A stretch of 64,000 nucleotides of DNA, taken from the NCBI RefSeq assembly GCF_029210495.1, contig NZ_JARGDK010000001.1, positions 342,010-406,009 of the forward strand, given 5' to 3'. The position numbers and the translations under genes were made by a program. The notes below the pieces were generated by a model. It was not told the DNA's origin. It was given only the letters and a program-made list of their open reading frames with translations, and searched no databases. This document shows, one piece after another, positions 9,053 through 17,789 of this stretch. The DNA is from Pseudothioclava nitratireducens (GTDB taxonomy: Bacteria > Pseudomonadota > Alphaproteobacteria > Rhodobacterales > Rhodobacteraceae). The stretch's first letter is position 1. Each line of letters starts with the position of its first letter.

Positions 9053-10129
9053 TCAGCCGCCATAGAGGTTCTTGTCGTGCTTCTCGACAATCGCCTGAAA
9101 GCGCCGCGCGAACCGTTCGTCGGCCTTGGCCTTCTGCTCCAGAACCTTGCGGGCAAAGACCATGTGGCCCTCATGCGCCTCCAGCATCTCGGCCATCTTC
9201 GCATTGGTCGCGGCCCCGATGCCCGCCATGGCGGTCTGCGCCTCCTGGTCGGTCTGCACCCCGATCTCGTTGATCCGGTGCGCCACATCCTGCTGCTGCG
9301 CGGTTTTCAGCGACTTGGTCAGCGCATCGTAAAGCACCACGCGCTGCTGCGTATCGGTGCGCAGCTTGTTGATCAGCACCATCTGCGTTGCCGCCTGGTT
9401 TTGCAAACTGTCGACCCAGGTCTTGCCCTTCTCGATATAGCGCTCCAGCGTCTGCGACTTGGCAAGCTTCACCTGCTCGTCCTGCACCAGCGCGTTATAT
9501 TTCACGTTCAGATCGGCGAGCTCGGTTTCCAGCTTGGTGCGCGCCGCCGCGTCCTGCTCGACCGCGATCTTGTTCTCCAGCTCGATGATCTTCGGGTCCA
9601 TCCCAAGGATCTCCGCACGCAGCCCCTCCAGATCGCCGACCGTGAACTCACGCTCATCAAGCGTGCCCTTGAGGTTCGTCTCGACCTTGACCTTCTGCTC
9701 CTCCAGCACCGCCAACTGCCCTTCGAGCAGCTTCACGATGGTGTCCGATTTGGCGATCAGGTCCTGCAATTTCGTGTCGATCGAGGCCGCCCGCAGACGC
9801 TCCGCCCGCATCGATTCCGACTTCCCCTTGGCGAAAATGCCGACAAAGCTCTCCCAACCGGTTTTCGACCGCAACTCATCGAAATCCTTGGAGAACCCCG
9901 CCGTCACATCGTCGAGCCCCATGATCAGTTCCGCGATGTTCGCGTTCATCGCCTCGGAATGGGCCTGCACATCGGCAAGGCTCGCATTTTCGATATCGAG
10001 CGCGATGTCCTGACCCGCATCCATCTTGCTTTTCGCGGCCTCGATGCGGCTGGTAATCTCGGAAATCCGCGCCTGTGCCTCGGCAACCTGCTTCTGGCTC
10101 TCGGCGATCTGGGTGTCAAAACCGGCCAT
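9053..10129 (-). CDS. Coiled-coil protein, TelA/PspA-like in architecture
   Basis: 358 residues, almost entirely amphipathic helix with heptad-like spacing: helices at about 1-45, 60-85, 105-160, 180-235 and 240-350, and very few prolines. A GFxKDFDELRSKTGWESF segment near 80 is the only non-coil stretch. The layout recalls TelA (toxic anion resistance) and phage-shock type scaffolds, but I see no diagnostic motif, so this is only an architectural resemblance. Start 10129 is chosen over 10141 because GGAGGG sits 4 bases upstream. As first gene of the eight-gene operon it probably follows the operon promoter in 10130-10277. Confidence 0.75.
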   Translation of the reverse strand: MAGFDTQIAESQKQVAEAQARISEITSRIEAAKSKMDAGQDIALDIENASLADVQAHSEAMNANIAELIMGLDDVTAGFSKDFDELRSKTGWESFVGIFAKGKSESMRAERLRAASIDTKLQDLIAKSDTIVKLLEGQLAVLEEQKVKVETNLKGTLDEREFTVGDLEGLRAEILGMDPKIIELENKIAVEQDAAARTKLETELADLNVKYNALVQDEQVKLAKSQTLERYIEKGKTWVDSLQNQAATQMVLINKLRTDTQQRVVLYDALTKSLKTAQQQDVAHRINEIGVQTDQEAQTAMAGIGAATNAKMAEMLEAHEGHMVFARKVLEQKAKADERFARRFQAIVEKHDKNLYGG

Positions 10130-10277
10130 CGGGCCCTCCAATGTTAATCCTATTTACTATCTGGGAAGCCCTCACCCGTTTGTGAAGTCCCATCTTGCGA
10201 AAAAGCTAACCAAATCATGCGCGCAGCACCACTGCTTTCGCATGGACGGCGCGATTTCGGGGCGCTAGCCTCACCCA

Positions 10278-11558
10278 ATGGATTTGAACGACCGCATCCG
10301 GCACGAAATAGAGGCGCGGCGCGACGATCTGATCGCGCTGACGCAGGACCTGATCCGCATCCCGACGCTGAACCCGCCGGGGCGGCACTATCACGACATC
10401 TGCGCCTATCTCGAAACGCGCCTGCTCGCGAGCGGCTTCGAAACCGAGATGATCCGCGCCCATGGCGCGCCGGGCGATGCCGAGGCAACCCCGCGCTGGA
10501 ACCTCGTCGCCTGCCGCGAAGGCCGCGCGCCCGGCGAGTGCGTGCATTTCAACTCGCATCATGACGTGGTCGAAGTCGGCCATGGCTGGACCCGTGACCC
10601 CTTCGGCGGCGAACTGGACGGCGACCGCATCTACGGGCGCGGCGCGTGCGACATGAAAGGCGGGCTCGCCGCCTCGATCATCGCCGCCGAAGCCTTCATC
10701 GCCGCCTGCCCCGACTATCGCGGCGCCATCGAAATCTCTGCTACCGCCGACGAGGAAACCGGCGGCTATGGCGGCGTCGCCTATCTCGCGGAACGCGGCT
10801 ATTTCGACCCGGCCCGCGTGCAGCATGTCATCATCCCCGAACCGCTCCACAAGGATCAGATCTGCCTCGGCCATCGCGGCGTGTGGTGGGCCGAGATCGA
10901 AACCCATGGCCGCATCGCCCATGGCTCGATGCCGTTTCTGGGGGACTCCGCCATCCGCCACATGGGCGCGGTGCTGGCCGAGATGGAAGAAACCCTGTTC
11001 CCGCTCCTCCTTGGCAAACGCACCGAAATGCCGGTGATCCCCGAAGGCGCGAAACAAAGCACGCTCAACATCAATTCGATCCATGGCGGCGAGGCCGAGC
11101 AGGCGCCGGGCTATACCGGCCTGCCCGCCCCGGTGGTCCCCGACCGCTGCCGCATCGTGATCGACCGCCGCTTCCTGATCGAGGAACAGATCGACGAGGT
11201 CAAAGCCGAAATCACCGCGCTCATGGAGCGCGTCAAGGCGCGGCGCCACAACTTCACCTACGAGATCCGCGACCTGTTCGAGGTCCAGCCCAGCATGACC
11301 GACCGCGACGCCCCCATCGTGCGCTCCACCGCCAGCGCCATCGAAGCCGTGCTCGGGCGCGAGGCCGCCTATGTCGTCAGCCCCGGCACCTATGACCAGA
11401 AGCATATCGACCGGATCGGGCGGCTGAAGAACTGCATCGCCTATGGGCCGGGCCTGCTCGCCCTCGCGCATCAGCCCGACGAATGGGTGGGGGTGCAGGA
11501 CATGCAGGACAGTGCCCGCGTGATGGCCTTGGTGCTGGCCGAACTGCTCGGCCTCTAG
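10278..11558 (+). CDS. M20 family metallopeptidase (ArgE/DapE-like)
   Basis: 426 residues. Zinc-site motifs of the family are in order: HFNSHHDVV near 95, GRGACDMKGG near 120-130 (bridging Asp), ADEETGG near 158 (Glu base and ligand) and IIPEP near 187. A dimerisation domain is inserted in the middle. It should hydrolyse an N-acyl or amide bond; family members include acetylornithine deacetylase and succinyl-diaminopimelate desuccinylase, but the exact substrate cannot be read from sequence. The gene stands alone, divergent from the AAA+ operon, with a 148-base shared upstream region and a repeat-type spacer after it. Confidence 0.85.
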   Translation: MDLNDRIRHEIEARRDDLIALTQDLIRIPTLNPPGRHYHDICAYLETRLLASGFETEMIRAHGAPGDAEATPRWNLVACREGRAPGECVHFNSHHDVVEVGHGWTRDPFGGELDGDRIYGRGACDMKGGLAASIIAAEAFIAACPDYRGAIEISATADEETGGYGGVAYLAERGYFDPARVQHVIIPEPLHKDQICLGHRGVWWAEIETHGRIAHGSMPFLGDSAIRHMGAVLAEMEETLFPLLLGKRTEMPVIPEGAKQSTLNINSIHGGEAEQAPGYTGLPAPVVPDRCRIVIDRRFLIEEQIDEVKAEITALMERVKARRHNFTYEIRDLFEVQPSMTDRDAPIVRSTASAIEAVLGREAAYVVSPGTYDQKHIDRIGRLKNCIAYGPGLLALAHQPDEWVGVQDMQDSARVMALVLAELLGL

Positions 11559-11579
11559 GGGCGCTGCCCCTCGGCGCTT

Positions 11580-11700
11580 GCGCGCCTCACCCCGGGATAT
11601 TTGAAGCGATTGGAAGCGCAAACCGTCTTGGGTTCCAATCGCGCGAAATATCCTCGGGGGTGAATTGGCGCCAGCCAAGAGGGGGCAGACAGCCCCCTTC
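11580..11700. repeat. Inverted intergenic repeat, GGATATTT family (type A tail)
   Basis: Two oppositely oriented copies of the local repeat face each other between convergent genes: left arm ACCCCGGGATATTT plus AGCGATTGGAA (about 11588-11614) and right arm TTCCAATCGC plus AAATATCCTCGGGGGT (about 11632-11661). A further hairpin GGGGGC/GCCCCC lies at about 11680-11697. The whole could fold into a long cruciform or RNA stem and probably serves as bidirectional terminator between the M20 peptidase and panC. Confidence 0.65.
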
Positions 11701-11710
11701 GCTCGCGTTG

Positions 11711-12550
11711 TCACACGGCGATATTGTCGATCAGGCGCACATCGCCCAGCCAAGCGGCGGCCAGAAGTCGTGCGGGTTCCGAGAGGTCGGTGGCGGGGCG
11801 CAGCCCATCCACCGTGCGCAGTTCGAGATATTCGACCGCGCCAAAGCCGCCGGCCGTGATCGCGCGGGTCGCGGCCTCCAGCGCCACGGCCACCGGGGTG
11901 CCCGCGCGCATCGCCTCTGCCGCCTTTTGCATCTCGGCATGGAGCACCGGCGCCTGCGCGCGTTCCGCCGGGCTGAGCCGCACATTGCGCGACGACATCG
12001 CCAGCCCGTCCTCCTCGCGGATCGTCGGGCAGCCGATGATCCGGGTCGCAATGTTGAGGTCCTCGACCAACCGTTTGACGACCTGCAACTGCTGCCAGTC
12101 CTTTTCACCGAAGAAGGCGCGCCCCGCCTGCGTCATGCCGAAGAGCTTGGAGACCACGGTCGCCACCCCGTCGAAATGGCCGGGCCGCATCGCGCCTTCC
12201 AGCGGTTCCGAGACGCCGCCGACCGTCACCTTGGTCGCAAAGCCCTCGGGATAGACCTCATCGACGCCCGGCGCGAAGAGCACATCGACGCCTTCGGCCT
12301 CAAGAAGCGCCAGATCATGCGCCTCGTCGCGCGGGTATTTGTCGAGATCGGAGGCGTTGTTGAACTGCATCGGGTTGACAAAAATGGTCACGATCACCCG
12401 GTCCGACTGCCCACGCGCGGCCCGCGCAAGGCTCAGGTGCCCGTCATGGAGCGCCCCCATCGTCGGCACCACACCCACCAGCATTCCCGAGCGTTTCCAC
12501 GCCGCCACCTTCTCGCGCAGCTCGGCGGAGGTCCGGATCACTTCGGTCAT
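11711..12550 (-). CDS. panC: Pantothenate synthetase
   Basis: 279 residues, the usual length. Signature segments are present: [14 protein letters not shown] (nucleotide-binding HxGH-like motif, ~29-42), FVNPMQF, and the KDWQQL/SSRN pair around 150 and 187. It joins pantoate and beta-alanine with ATP to give pantothenate, the coenzyme A precursor, in the cytoplasm. ATG overlaps the panB stop (ATGA), so panB-panC is a coupled operon covering the pantoate branch. Confidence 0.95.
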   Translation of the reverse strand: MTEVIRTSAELREKVAAWKRSGMLVGVVPTMGALHDGHLSLARAARGQSDRVIVTIFVNPMQFNNASDLDKYPRDEAHDLALLEAEGVDVLFAPGVDEVYPEGFATKVTVGGVSEPLEGAMRPGHFDGVATVVSKLFGMTQAGRAFFGEKDWQQLQVVKRLVEDLNIATRIIGCPTIREEDGLAMSSRNVRLSPAERAQAPVLHAEMQKAAEAMRAGTPVAVALEAATRAITAGGFGAVEYLELRTVDGLRPATDLSEPARLLAAAWLGDVRLIDNIAV

Positions 12551-13371
12551 TTTTTCACCTCATCGGCAAAGACATGTTCGGGCGCCGGAAACGTCCGGGC
12601 GCGCACTTCGGCGGCATAGGCGGCAATCGCGGCCTCGGCCTGCTCGCCCAGCGTGCCGAAGCGTTTGACGAATTTCGGTTTGAACGCGGTGAAGAGGCCA
12701 AGCATGTCATCAACCACCAGCACCTGCCCGTCGCAGCCCGCACTCGCGCCAATGCCGACCGTCGGGATCGCGACCTCGGCGGTTACCCGATCCGCCAACC
12801 CCTGCGGCACCTTTTCCAGCACCACCGAGAACGCGCCCGCCGCCGCCACGGCCTTGGCATCCGCCATCAGCCGCTCGCCATCGGCACCGCGCCCCTGCAC
12901 CTTGTAGCCGCCCAGCGTGTTGACCGACTGGGGCGTCAGACCCACATGCGCCATCACCGGGATACCGCGTTTGACGAGGAAGGCGATGGTCTCGGCCATA
13001 TGCTGCCCACCTTCGAGCTTGACCGCCCCCGCGCCCGTCTCGCGCATCAGCCGCGCGGCATTGCGAAACGCCTGCTCGGGACTTTCCTCGTAGCTGCCGA
13101 AGGGCATGTCGATGACCATCAGCGCCTGTTTGAGGCCCCGCGCCACCGCCTGCCCGTGCAGGATCATCATGTCCATCGTAACGCCCACGGTCGAGGGCAG
13201 CCCATGGAGCACCATCCCCACCGAGTCCCCCACCAGCACCAGATCGACATGCGCATCCATCATCGCTGCCATCGGCGTGGTGTAGGCGGTCAGGCACACG
13301 ATCGGCGCGCCGCCCTTCCTGGCCAAGATATCCGCGGGCATCAGCTGCCGCGCCTGTCCGGTTGCACTCAT
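12547..13371 (-). CDS. panB: 3-methyl-2-oxobutanoate hydroxymethyltransferase
   Basis: 274 residues starting [10 protein letters not shown]; the open frame extends further upstream but GGAGGCG just before 13371 fixes this start. TIM-barrel family with metal-binding [10 protein letters not shown] near 45-54, KLEGG near 115, and [12 protein letters not shown] near 134. It makes ketopantoate from alpha-ketoisovalerate and methylene-tetrahydrofolate. First gene of panBC; the 210 bases upstream separate it from a divergent binding-protein gene and should hold both promoters. Confidence 0.95.
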   Translation of the reverse strand: MSATGQARQLMPADILARKGGAPIVCLTAYTTPMAAMMDAHVDLVLVGDSVGMVLHGLPSTVGVTMDMMILHGQAVARGLKQALMVIDMPFGSYEESPEQAFRNAARLMRETGAGAVKLEGGQHMAETIAFLVKRGIPVMAHVGLTPQSVNTLGGYKVQGRGADGERLMADAKAVAAAGAFSVVLEKVPQGLADRVTAEVAIPTVGIGASAGCDGQVLVVDDMLGLFTAFKPKFVKRFGTLGEQAEAAIAAYAAEVRARTFPAPEHVFADEVKK

Positions 13372-13581
13372 CAGCGCCTCCTCTCTCCCTTGGGCACAGG
13401 CATAGCCGCCCGGCCCCCATGACGCAAAGATAATTACGCCGCAGCGCAGCACCACGGGGGAGATTTGCGCGCCCTTTCCCCCTTTTCGACGCAGCGTCAT
13501 TTGCCTTGATCCAAGGGGGGATCGGGTCAATCATGTGATCCGACAGGCTGTTACGCCCCATTGCCACAGGGAGGCACACCG

Positions 13582-15054
13582 ATGACCTATCGCCTTTGGA
13601 CCACCGCCGCAGCGCTTGCGTTTCTGGCCGGCCCCGCGCTGGCCGCGCAGGACAGCATCACGCTTGGCATGGTGCTGGAGCCGCCGAATCTCGACCCGAC
13701 CGCAGGGGCCGCCGCCGCTATTGACGAGGTGGTCTATGCCAATCTCTTCGAAGGCCTGACCCGGTTCGGCCCCGATGGCTCGGTGCGCCCGGCGCTCGCC
13801 GAAAGCTGGGATCTGAGCGAGGATCAGCTCACCTATACCTTCCATCTGCGCACGGGCGTCACCTTCCACGATGGCACGGGCTTCGATGCGGAGGACGTGA
13901 AATTCACGCTCGACCGCGCCCGCGCCGAGGACAGCGCCAACGCGCAGAAGGCGCTCTTTGCGGGGATTACCGATGTGCGTGTGGTGGACCCGCAAACGGT
14001 CACCGTGACACTCTCCGCGCCCGATGGCGCGTTTCCGTTCAAGATGGCTTGGGGCGATGCCGTCATCGTCGCACCCGAAAGCGCCGCCGATCTTGCGACA
14101 AAACCCGTTGGCACCGGCCCCTTCACCTTCGCAGAGTGGGTGCAGGGCGATCATGTGACCCTCTCCGCCTATGAGGGCTATTGGGGCCAGCCGCCCGAGA
14201 TCGCCACCGCCACCTTCCGCTTCATCTCGGACCCGACGGCGGCCTTTGCGGCGATGATGGCGGGCGATGTCGATGCCTTCCCGAACTTCCCCGCGCCCGA
14301 AACCCTTGTGCAATTGGAGGCCGATCCCCGCTTCAAGGTGATCGTCGGCTCGACCGAGGGTGAGACGATCCTCGCGATGAACAACCGCCTCGCGCCGCTC
14401 GACAACCCGCTCGTCCGGGAGGCGGTTGCGCACGCGATCAACCGGCAGGACGTGATCGACGGGGCGATGTTCGGCTATGGCACGCCGATCGGCACCCATT
14501 TCGCCCCGCACAACCCCGATTACGAAGACCTGACCGCGCTTTCGGCCTATGACCCCGACAAGTCCCGCGCGCTTCTGGCCGAGGCGGGGGTAACGGACCT
14601 CAAGCTGCGCCTCGCGCTGCCGCCCCCCACCTATGCGCGCCGGGGCGGCGAGATCATCGCCGCCCAACTGGCCCAAGTCGGCATCCAGACAGAGATCACC
14701 AATCTCGAATGGGCCGGCTGGCTGGAAACCGTGTTCAAGGGCCGCGATTTCGACCTCACCATTGTGAGCCATACCGAACCCGCCGACATCAACATCTACG
14801 CCCGCGATGACTATTATTTCGGTTATGCGAAGCCCGAATTCGTGGCGCTGATGGAAGAACTCGGACGCACCTCCAATGCCGAACAACGCTCGGCGCTCAA
14901 TCGCACCGCCCAGCGTATGATCGCCGAGGATTTCGTGAACGGCTACCTGTTCCAGCTTGCGAAAACCGGGGTCGCCAATGCCAGGATCGAAGGGCTTTGG
15001 GAAAACGCGCCGACGCAGGCCAATGACCTGACCGCCGTCAAATGGGTCGAGTAA
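13582..15054 (+). CDS. ABC transporter substrate-binding protein, peptide/opine type (SBP_bac_5)
   Basis: 490 residues with a Sec signal peptide (MTYRLWTTAAALAFLAGPALA, cleavage near 22) and a GGGAGG ribosome site. The mature protein shows the family-5 pattern: EPPNLDPTAG, ANLFEGLTRF, ESWDLSEDQLTYTFHLRTGVTFHDG, and AVAHAINRQDVI. It should capture an oligopeptide or similar solute in the periplasm. No permease is next to it; the nearest dipeptide-type permease/ATPase set starts at 17790 and lacks its own binding protein, so the two probably form one importer split by two minus-strand genes. Confidence 0.88.
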   Translation: MTYRLWTTAAALAFLAGPALAAQDSITLGMVLEPPNLDPTAGAAAAIDEVVYANLFEGLTRFGPDGSVRPALAESWDLSEDQLTYTFHLRTGVTFHDGTGFDAEDVKFTLDRARAEDSANAQKALFAGITDVRVVDPQTVTVTLSAPDGAFPFKMAWGDAVIVAPESAADLATKPVGTGPFTFAEWVQGDHVTLSAYEGYWGQPPEIATATFRFISDPTAAFAAMMAGDVDAFPNFPAPETLVQLEADPRFKVIVGSTEGETILAMNNRLAPLDNPLVREAVAHAINRQDVIDGAMFGYGTPIGTHFAPHNPDYEDLTALSAYDPDKSRALLAEAGVTDLKLRLALPPPTYARRGGEIIAAQLAQVGIQTEITNLEWAGWLETVFKGRDFDLTIVSHTEPADINIYARDDYYFGYAKPEFVALMEELGRTSNAEQRSALNRTAQRMIAEDFVNGYLFQLAKTGVANARIEGLWENAPTQANDLTAVKWVE

Positions 15055-15072
15055 CCGCCTGACAAACGAAAA

Positions 15073-15102
15073 GGCGCGAGGGCCACCCCTCGCGCCTTTT
15101 TT
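15073..15102. terminator. Bidirectional intrinsic terminator
   Basis: 10-bp perfect stem GGCGCGAGGG / CCCTCGCGCC followed by TTTTTT on the plus strand and preceded by AAAA, so it works for the binding-protein gene and, on the other strand, for the convergent L,D-transpeptidase gene. Confidence 0.85.
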
Positions 15103-15121
15103 CATGCCTGAGCGCGTGGCC

Positions 15122-16102
15122 TCAGCTGCCCTGAAGCGCCGCGTCCCGCGCGGCCTGTGCCGCAGGCGAATTCGGGTCCGCCCAATAGGCCGCCTCCGCC
15201 GCCTCCGCCGCGGCCTCGATCTCCATCGGGCTCAGCCCCGCAGCCTGCGCCTCAGCCGCCGCAACATCGCGCGCATGCTCCGCCGCCTCGACACGCGCGC
15301 GATCCGGAATGCGGCCTGCCTCGAACGCGGCCTGATCGGCTTCGATCGCGGCCGTATCCGTTTCCGGCACCACATAGCCCGAATGCAACTCGACCATCCG
15401 CCCTTCCATCTCAAGGCTCTCCGAGCGCGAGCGCACCTTCACCCGCGCGCCGATCTCCATCTCGTCGTACAGGTCGATGATGTCCTGATTGAACAGCCGG
15501 ATGCAGCCCGCCGAGGTCGCCTTGCCGATGGAACTCGGGTCCATGGTGCCGTGGATGCGGTAATAGGTGTCGCGCCCGTTACGATAAAGATAAAGCGCCC
15601 GTGCGCCCAGCGGGTTGTCGAGCCCGCCCTTCAACCCGCCCGCGAGCGGCCCGTAAAGATCGGGATCGGTGCGAATCATGTTCTTGGTGGGGGTCCAGCT
15701 GGGCCATTCCTTCTTCACACGCACCACCGCGTTGCCCGAAAAGCCCCGGCCCGCCTTGCCGACCGCCACGCCAAAACGCATCGCGCGCCCCGGTCCGGTG
15801 ACGTGATACAGCACGCGCGCATAGGGATCGACGACCAGCGTATTGGCCTCTTCGAACCCGTTGTAATCGACCCATTGGCGGCGGTTGCGCCCCTGCAAAT
15901 AGACCGGGTTCACCGCCGGAATCACCCGCTCGCCATCTTGACGCGCGCGGTATTCCCAGCCCTGCCCCTTGGTGGACGCACTCAGCCCCGGCCCCGAATC
16001 CGGCATGTTCGGATCGCAGGCGGCCAGCGCCCCCATCGACAGCATCCCCAGCATCACGCCCCGGCGCGGCAGGGCGATGGATTTCGGTTTGGCATAGGGC
16101 AC
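15122..16102 (-). CDS. L,D-transpeptidase (YkuD) lipoprotein
   Basis: 326 residues. N-terminus has a signal with lipobox GALAAC (Cys about 29), so it is probably a lipid-anchored periplasmic enzyme. The YkuD catalytic block is RIHGTMDPSSIGKATSAGCIR-like at about 185-203, with the His and the nucleophile Cys in SAGCIRL. Such enzymes form 3-3 peptidoglycan cross-links or attach proteins to the wall. The last ~70 residues are an Ala/Glu-rich helical tail outside the catalytic domain. The start is not backed by a strong ribosome site. Confidence 0.88.
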   Translation of the reverse strand: MPYAKPKSIALPRRGVMLGMLSMGALAACDPNMPDSGPGLSASTKGQGWEYRARQDGERVIPAVNPVYLQGRNRRQWVDYNGFEEANTLVVDPYARVLYHVTGPGRAMRFGVAVGKAGRGFSGNAVVRVKKEWPSWTPTKNMIRTDPDLYGPLAGGLKGGLDNPLGARALYLYRNGRDTYYRIHGTMDPSSIGKATSAGCIRLFNQDIIDLYDEMEIGARVKVRSRSESLEMEGRMVELHSGYVVPETDTAAIEADQAAFEAGRIPDRARVEAAEHARDVAAAEAQAAGLSPMEIEAAAEAAEAAYWADPNSPAAQAARDAALQGS

Positions 16103-16271
16103 AGCAGCAGTCTCCCAGAACAGTCACGACCCCGGCGGGCAGATCGCCGGGCATCCGCGCATGAGTCCGGGACAGCCGCCCGGAGTCAACACCTGCCAGA
16201 ACGTTCTTCGCGCTATCTGGTTCCCGCGCCACGGTTTTCGGGCCGCCGCGCGGGAGTTCGCCGATCCCGGC

Positions 16272-17477
16272 TCAGCCGACCACGTTGAACGCGGGGCCGT
16301 AGGGGTAGCCGGTGATGTTCTCGCTGCTGTCTTCCCCGATCACCAGAATGTCGTGCTCGCGGTAACCGCCCGCACCCGGCATCCCCTCGGGCAGCGTGAG
16401 CATCGGCTCCATCGAGATCACCATCCCCGGCTCCAGCACCGTGTCGATATCCTCGCGCAGCTCCAGCCCCGCCTCGCGCCCGTAGTAATGGCTCAATACT
16501 CCGAAGGAATGCCCATAGCCAAAGGTGCGATATTGCAGCAGATCGCGCTCGGCAAAGAAGTCATTGATCTTGTGGGTGATTTCAGAGCAAACCGCGCCCG
16601 TTTTGAGCAGGCTCATGCCATATTCATGCGCCGCGACATTGGCCTCCCAGATCTTCAGGCTCGCCGCATCCACCTCGCCCACGAACATCGTCCGCTCCAG
16701 CGCCGTGTAATAGCCCGAGATCATCGGAAAGCAGTTCAGCGACAGGATGTCCCCGCGCTTCAGCTTGCGCCCGGTGACCGGGTTATGGGCGCCATCGGTG
16801 TTGATCCCCGACTGGAACCAAACCCAGGTGTCACGATATTCGGCATCCGGGAAACGCCTGGCGATCTCCGCCTCCATCGCGTCGCGGCCCGCCATCGCCA
16901 CGTCGATCTCGCGCACGCCCTCGCGCACCGCGTCCTTGATCGCGTAGCCCCCGACATCGGCCACCGCCGCGCCATGCTTGATCAGCACGATCTCGGCCTC
17001 GGACTTGACCATCCGCTGCGCCATGGTGCCGGGCGCGATATCCACCCCGCGCTTGGGCTTGAGGAAGGCGTTGAACTTCTCGGCATTGAGCATGCTCAGG
17101 TGATCGGCCTCGCAGCCCACCGCCTTGCCGGTCCCGATCACATGCACCACCGCGCGCCAGAAATTATCCCGCGCCCAGTCGGTATAGGTCAGCGCTTCCC
17201 CGTGGCAGCGCCGCCATGGCTGGCCCGCGTCGATCCCCGCCGAAATCACCACCGAGCGATCTCGCGTTACCACCAGCCCGTAGGGCCGCCCAAAGCTGCA
17301 ATAGAGAAAGCCCGAGTAATAGGCGATGTTATGCATCGACGTCATCAGGCAGGCGTCGAGATCGTGCATCTCCATCAAATCGCGCAAGCCCGCGAGCCGC
17401 GCCTCATATTCCGCCGCACCGAAGGGCAGCGCGGCCTTGGCGCCATTTTCACACGTATAGAATTCGGGTCTGGTCAT
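16272..17477 (-). CDS. Creatinase (creatine amidinohydrolase)
   Basis: 401 residues, the length of characterised creatinases. It belongs to the M24 'pita-bread' fold, but shows creatinase blocks rather than peptidase or DMSP-lyase ones: FLYCSFGRPY, GQPWRR, GINTDGAHNPVT with the catalytic His231, YYTALER with Glu261, FGYGHSFGVLSHYYGREAG and VISMEPM with another acidic residue. It hydrolyses creatine to sarcosine and urea. The frame continues upstream, but the ATG at 17477 gives the family N-terminus. It is divergent from an ABC importer and dehydrogenases, suggesting a shared catabolic locus and a shared promoter region. Confidence 0.9.
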   Translation of the reverse strand: MTRPEFYTCENGAKAALPFGAAEYEARLAGLRDLMEMHDLDACLMTSMHNIAYYSGFLYCSFGRPYGLVVTRDRSVVISAGIDAGQPWRRCHGEALTYTDWARDNFWRAVVHVIGTGKAVGCEADHLSMLNAEKFNAFLKPKRGVDIAPGTMAQRMVKSEAEIVLIKHGAAVADVGGYAIKDAVREGVREIDVAMAGRDAMEAEIARRFPDAEYRDTWVWFQSGINTDGAHNPVTGRKLKRGDILSLNCFPMISGYYTALERTMFVGEVDAASLKIWEANVAAHEYGMSLLKTGAVCSEITHKINDFFAERDLLQYRTFGYGHSFGVLSHYYGREAGLELREDIDTVLEPGMVISMEPMLTLPEGMPGAGGYREHDILVIGEDSSENITGYPYGPAFNVVG

Positions 17478-17639
17478 TGTCTGAGGTCCCCTGAACGAAG
17501 CCCCGGCGTACAGGGCGACAGCGGCTCTCGGGGAACCTCCCGGCAGCGACGCCATCGCTGCGGCCGCGTTCAGATTGCCGCAATCCCGGCGCCCGCGCAA
17601 TCCCCCGCAGCGCGCGCGGGCGGCGCCTGCCGGGTTGCC

Positions 17640-17745
17640 TCCGGCGGGGATATTTTTGGCAGACTGAAAGAGCCTCCTGTCAGTCTGCCCAAAATATCCT
17701 CGGGGGTGAATGGCCGCAGGCCAGAGGGGGCGGACAGCCCCCGTC
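17640..17745. repeat. Inverted intergenic repeat, GGATATTT family (type B tail)
   Basis: Within the 312-base gap between creatinase and the divergent permease. Left arm GGGGATATTTTTGGCAGACTG (about 17646-17666, counted here as 7 to 20 base blocks) and right arm CAGTCTGCC plus AAAATATCCTCGGGGG (about 17681-17706) are near-perfect inverted copies; a GGGGGC/GCCCCC hairpin follows. Unusual because it lies between divergent genes, where a terminator is not expected. The rest of the gap shows nothing else I can name. Confidence 0.6.
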
Positions 17746-17789
17746 TTCCGACTTGACCGCGCCGCCCGCGCGGAGGAACCTCGGCGCGC

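Noticed and set aside
6929-10147. A 1072-residue open frame on the plus strand across the AAA+ operon
   Set aside because: It is antisense to the operon genes, is rich in Arg/His/Gln as expected from reverse reading of high-GC coding DNA, and lacks motifs.
16272-17477. Reading the M24 protein as a DMSP lyase (DddP) or an Xaa-Pro peptidase
   Set aside because: Segments FLYCSFGRPY, INTDGAHNPVT and GHSFGVLSHYYGREAG match creatinase; DddP blocks are absent.
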